Below, in pieces: positions 32,881 to 33,851 of a DNA stretch of 33,851 bases; positions within the stretch are counted from its first letter, which is position 1, and every line of letters begins with the position of its first letter. The position numbers and the translations under genes are program-made. The stretch covers positions 15,719 through 49,569 of the forward strand of contig NEXG01000016.1 in assembly GCA_003019535.1 (NCBI GenBank). Direction: 5' to 3'. The stretch comes from Candidatus Marsarchaeota G2 archaeon ECH_B_1 (GTDB lineage: Archaea; Thermoproteota; Thermoprotei_A; Marsarchaeales; Marsarchaeaceae). The notes beneath the pieces were generated by a model. It ran no database searches, was not told where the DNA came from, and saw only the letters and a list, made by a program, of their open reading frames with translations.

Positions 32881-33121
32881 TAGGCGTGTGTGGTAAATAT
32901 CGGAAGCCCCCAACACTTTTAGCCGCCCCCTGAATTATCTTATCTTTTACCCGAGCCCCCTTCCCACCCATGCCTTCTGAAATCATCCTAATTTTCTATG
33001 CCAAACACAGTTTCCAACTATTTAAGGAATAGGTTTTCTGAAAAATTGAAAAAACCTTAAAACATGGGGTAGATCCACATCAAACAATACTCGAAAAATC
33101 CGTCCCCAACCACCGTATCGC

Positions 33122-33188
33122 GGTGATGCCTACTTAGCGCTGTGCCTCTGCGAGCAGAGCGCTAGCACCCCACAAAGCCGACATCACC
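33122..33188. repeat. nested complementary arms, possible structured RNA
   Basis: GGTGATG (33122-33128) pairs with CATCACC (33182-33188). Inside, TAGCGCT (33135-33141) pairs with AGCGCTA (33158-33164), and CTCTGC-GA-GCAGAG (about 33146-33159) offers an alternative inner hairpin. The nesting of an outer 7-base stem around an inner stem in a gene-free region suggests a small RNA or mRNA leader element. GTGATG also resembles the C box of archaeal C/D RNAs (RTGATGA), but a matching CTGA D box is not placed well, so I do not assign that class. Confidence 0.35.
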
Positions 33189-33385
33189 ATAGACGCACCC
33201 AGCGCACAGCGAATGACACACCAACACGACCCCACGCTGACACTTAATAGCCTCCCAATCAATCGCGCACCCCAGAGAGGAGCAACACTCAAACAAGACC
33301 CCACCCCCAGCTCAGCCTAGCCAGCCTGACTCGAAGTTCAACAATCAGCTAACCCCATTTCAGTTGAAATTCATCGTGTTGGTGT

Positions 33386-33391
33386 AAAAAA
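33386..33391 (-). terminator. T6 run after the peptide-binding protein gene
   Basis: On the minus strand TTTTTT begins 11 bases after the stop codon of the peptide-binding protein gene. Oligo-T tracts are the usual intrinsic terminators for archaeal RNA polymerase. Confidence 0.4.
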
Positions 33392-33401
33392 GGAGCGGGG
33401 T

Positions 33402-33851
33402 TCATGTGTTGATGTAGTACACTGTGTTATAGTAATACTCGTTGTACTGGCTATAGAGACCCGCCACGTAGGGTTGGACGAAGAGGTACATGTCTTCGTC
33501 CGGAAGCCACGCATACGGTGCGTACCAGTAGGTTATGTTGTACACTTTCTTTACAAGCTGGATCTGCTCCGTTGTGTTCGTCAAGAAGGGTAGAACGTTC
33601 ATTATCTGGTTGACACTACTCAGATTCATCCACGCTGGCAGATAGCTCGTGGTTGTCACCGCGGGCATAAGCAGCTGGAAGATGGGATCCGGCCAGTCGG
33701 GTCCCCAGCCCAAGTAGACAAAGGCGGGGGTCGCCTGAGGAGTCGTCTAACTAGTGGTCACAGCGGGGGTGACCCACTGTATACCAGCGCTTAGGCCTAT
33801 GGCTGAAAGATCAGCTTGGATTATCTCAAGCTGGGTCTGGATTAAGGGAGT
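33402..33851 (-). pseudogene. peptide ABC transporter substrate-binding protein, 3' part, in-frame TAG
   Basis: The last 150 or so codons of a family-5 (DppA/OppA-like) solute-binding protein enter from the right edge. The frame reads LIQTQLEIIQADLSAIGL (typical of the C-terminal lobe), is stopped by TAG at 33747-33749, then continues in the same frame with TTPQATPAFVYLGWGPDWPDP. GWGPDWPDP is the characteristic G-W-x-x-D-Y/W-x-D-P of this family. It then reaches the normal C-terminus and a natural stop at 33402. No frameshift is needed, so it is a nonsense mutation, a sequencing error or a recoded stop. Proteins of this type sit outside the cell membrane and deliver peptides or sugars to ABC importers. 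The permease genes are not in the window, and the N-terminal lobe lies beyond the right edge. Confidence 0.7.

Larger units (their letters stand above)
32881..33401. other. gene-free stretch of about 0.5 kb with a possible structured RNA
   Basis: No protein-coding frame is convincing. Bases 33122-33188 can fold into a closed stem enclosing a hairpin (see that entry). The segment around 33200-33340 is rich in C and A with no recognisable motif. The right end carries the terminator of the peptide-binding protein gene. Confidence 0.35.

Noticed and set aside
1314-33851. Complete reassignment of TGA to Trp in this organism
   Set aside because: TGA ends many intact genes at the proper family length, including overlapping ATGA junctions, so it is a normal stop here.

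Overview
The window looks like part of an archaeal chromosome, probably from a thermophilic member of the Thermoproteota/TACK group. The evidence is the gene content: archaeal-type TrpRS, CbiS-type fused cobamide enzyme, an archaeal ATPase_2 protein, a DUF1641 protein beside a formate-dehydrogenase-like enzyme, and a secreted penicillin-acylase homologue. Many start codons also lie about 23-31 bases downstream of an archaeal TATA box with no Shine-Dalgarno site, as expected for leaderless transcripts. No rRNA, tRNA, CRISPR array, insertion sequence or phage gene could be supported. Species assignment is not possible from the sequence alone.

Layout. The left edge (1-127, minus) is the start of an FAD/NAD(P) oxidoreductase. 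After a 1.2 kb stretch without genes comes a 702-residue protein fusing the alpha and beta halves of a 2-oxoacid dehydrogenase E1 (1314-3422). Next is another empty stretch, then a small DUF2249 gene with an in-frame TGA (4344-4571). A DUF488 gene follows, then a minus-strand pair made of a Rieske ferredoxin and a SufR-like Cys-rich regulator. Divergent from that pair is a ferredoxin-reductase-like flavoprotein, frameshifted (6261-7005). A polytopic membrane protein, also frameshifted (7530-8917), precedes a third large empty region.

From 9.6 to 19.3 kb lies a molybdenum/formate island: a Nudix-like protein, DUF1641, a large FdhA-like molybdoenzyme, fdhD, moeA, mobB and mobA, with one AAA-type ATPase inserted. 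It contains the enzyme and the late steps that assemble and insert its Mo-bis-MGD cofactor. Then follow trpS, a two-gene ABC exporter, and a tightly overlapping cobamide salvage operon in transcription order cobA-cbiB-cbiS-cobS (25.9 to 22.5 kb). The right third holds a single-chain HEPN-nucleotidyltransferase protein (a fused HepT/MntA-like toxin-antitoxin), an acyl-CoA dehydrogenase, an O6-alkylguanine-DNA alkyltransferase, a penicillin acylase with a small membrane partner, a broken membrane-protein gene with three in-frame stops, and the 3' part of a peptide-binding ABC protein with an in-frame TAG.

Two features stand out. First, gene density is low for an archaeon and at least five genes carry lesions. 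Two are single-base indels at C5 or G5 runs (decay, sequencing error or programmed shifting). Three are in-frame stops with no frameshift, several of them where Trp would fit. Second, several proteins are fusions of partners usually made separately (E1 alpha-beta, CbiZ-CobZ, HEPN-MNT).
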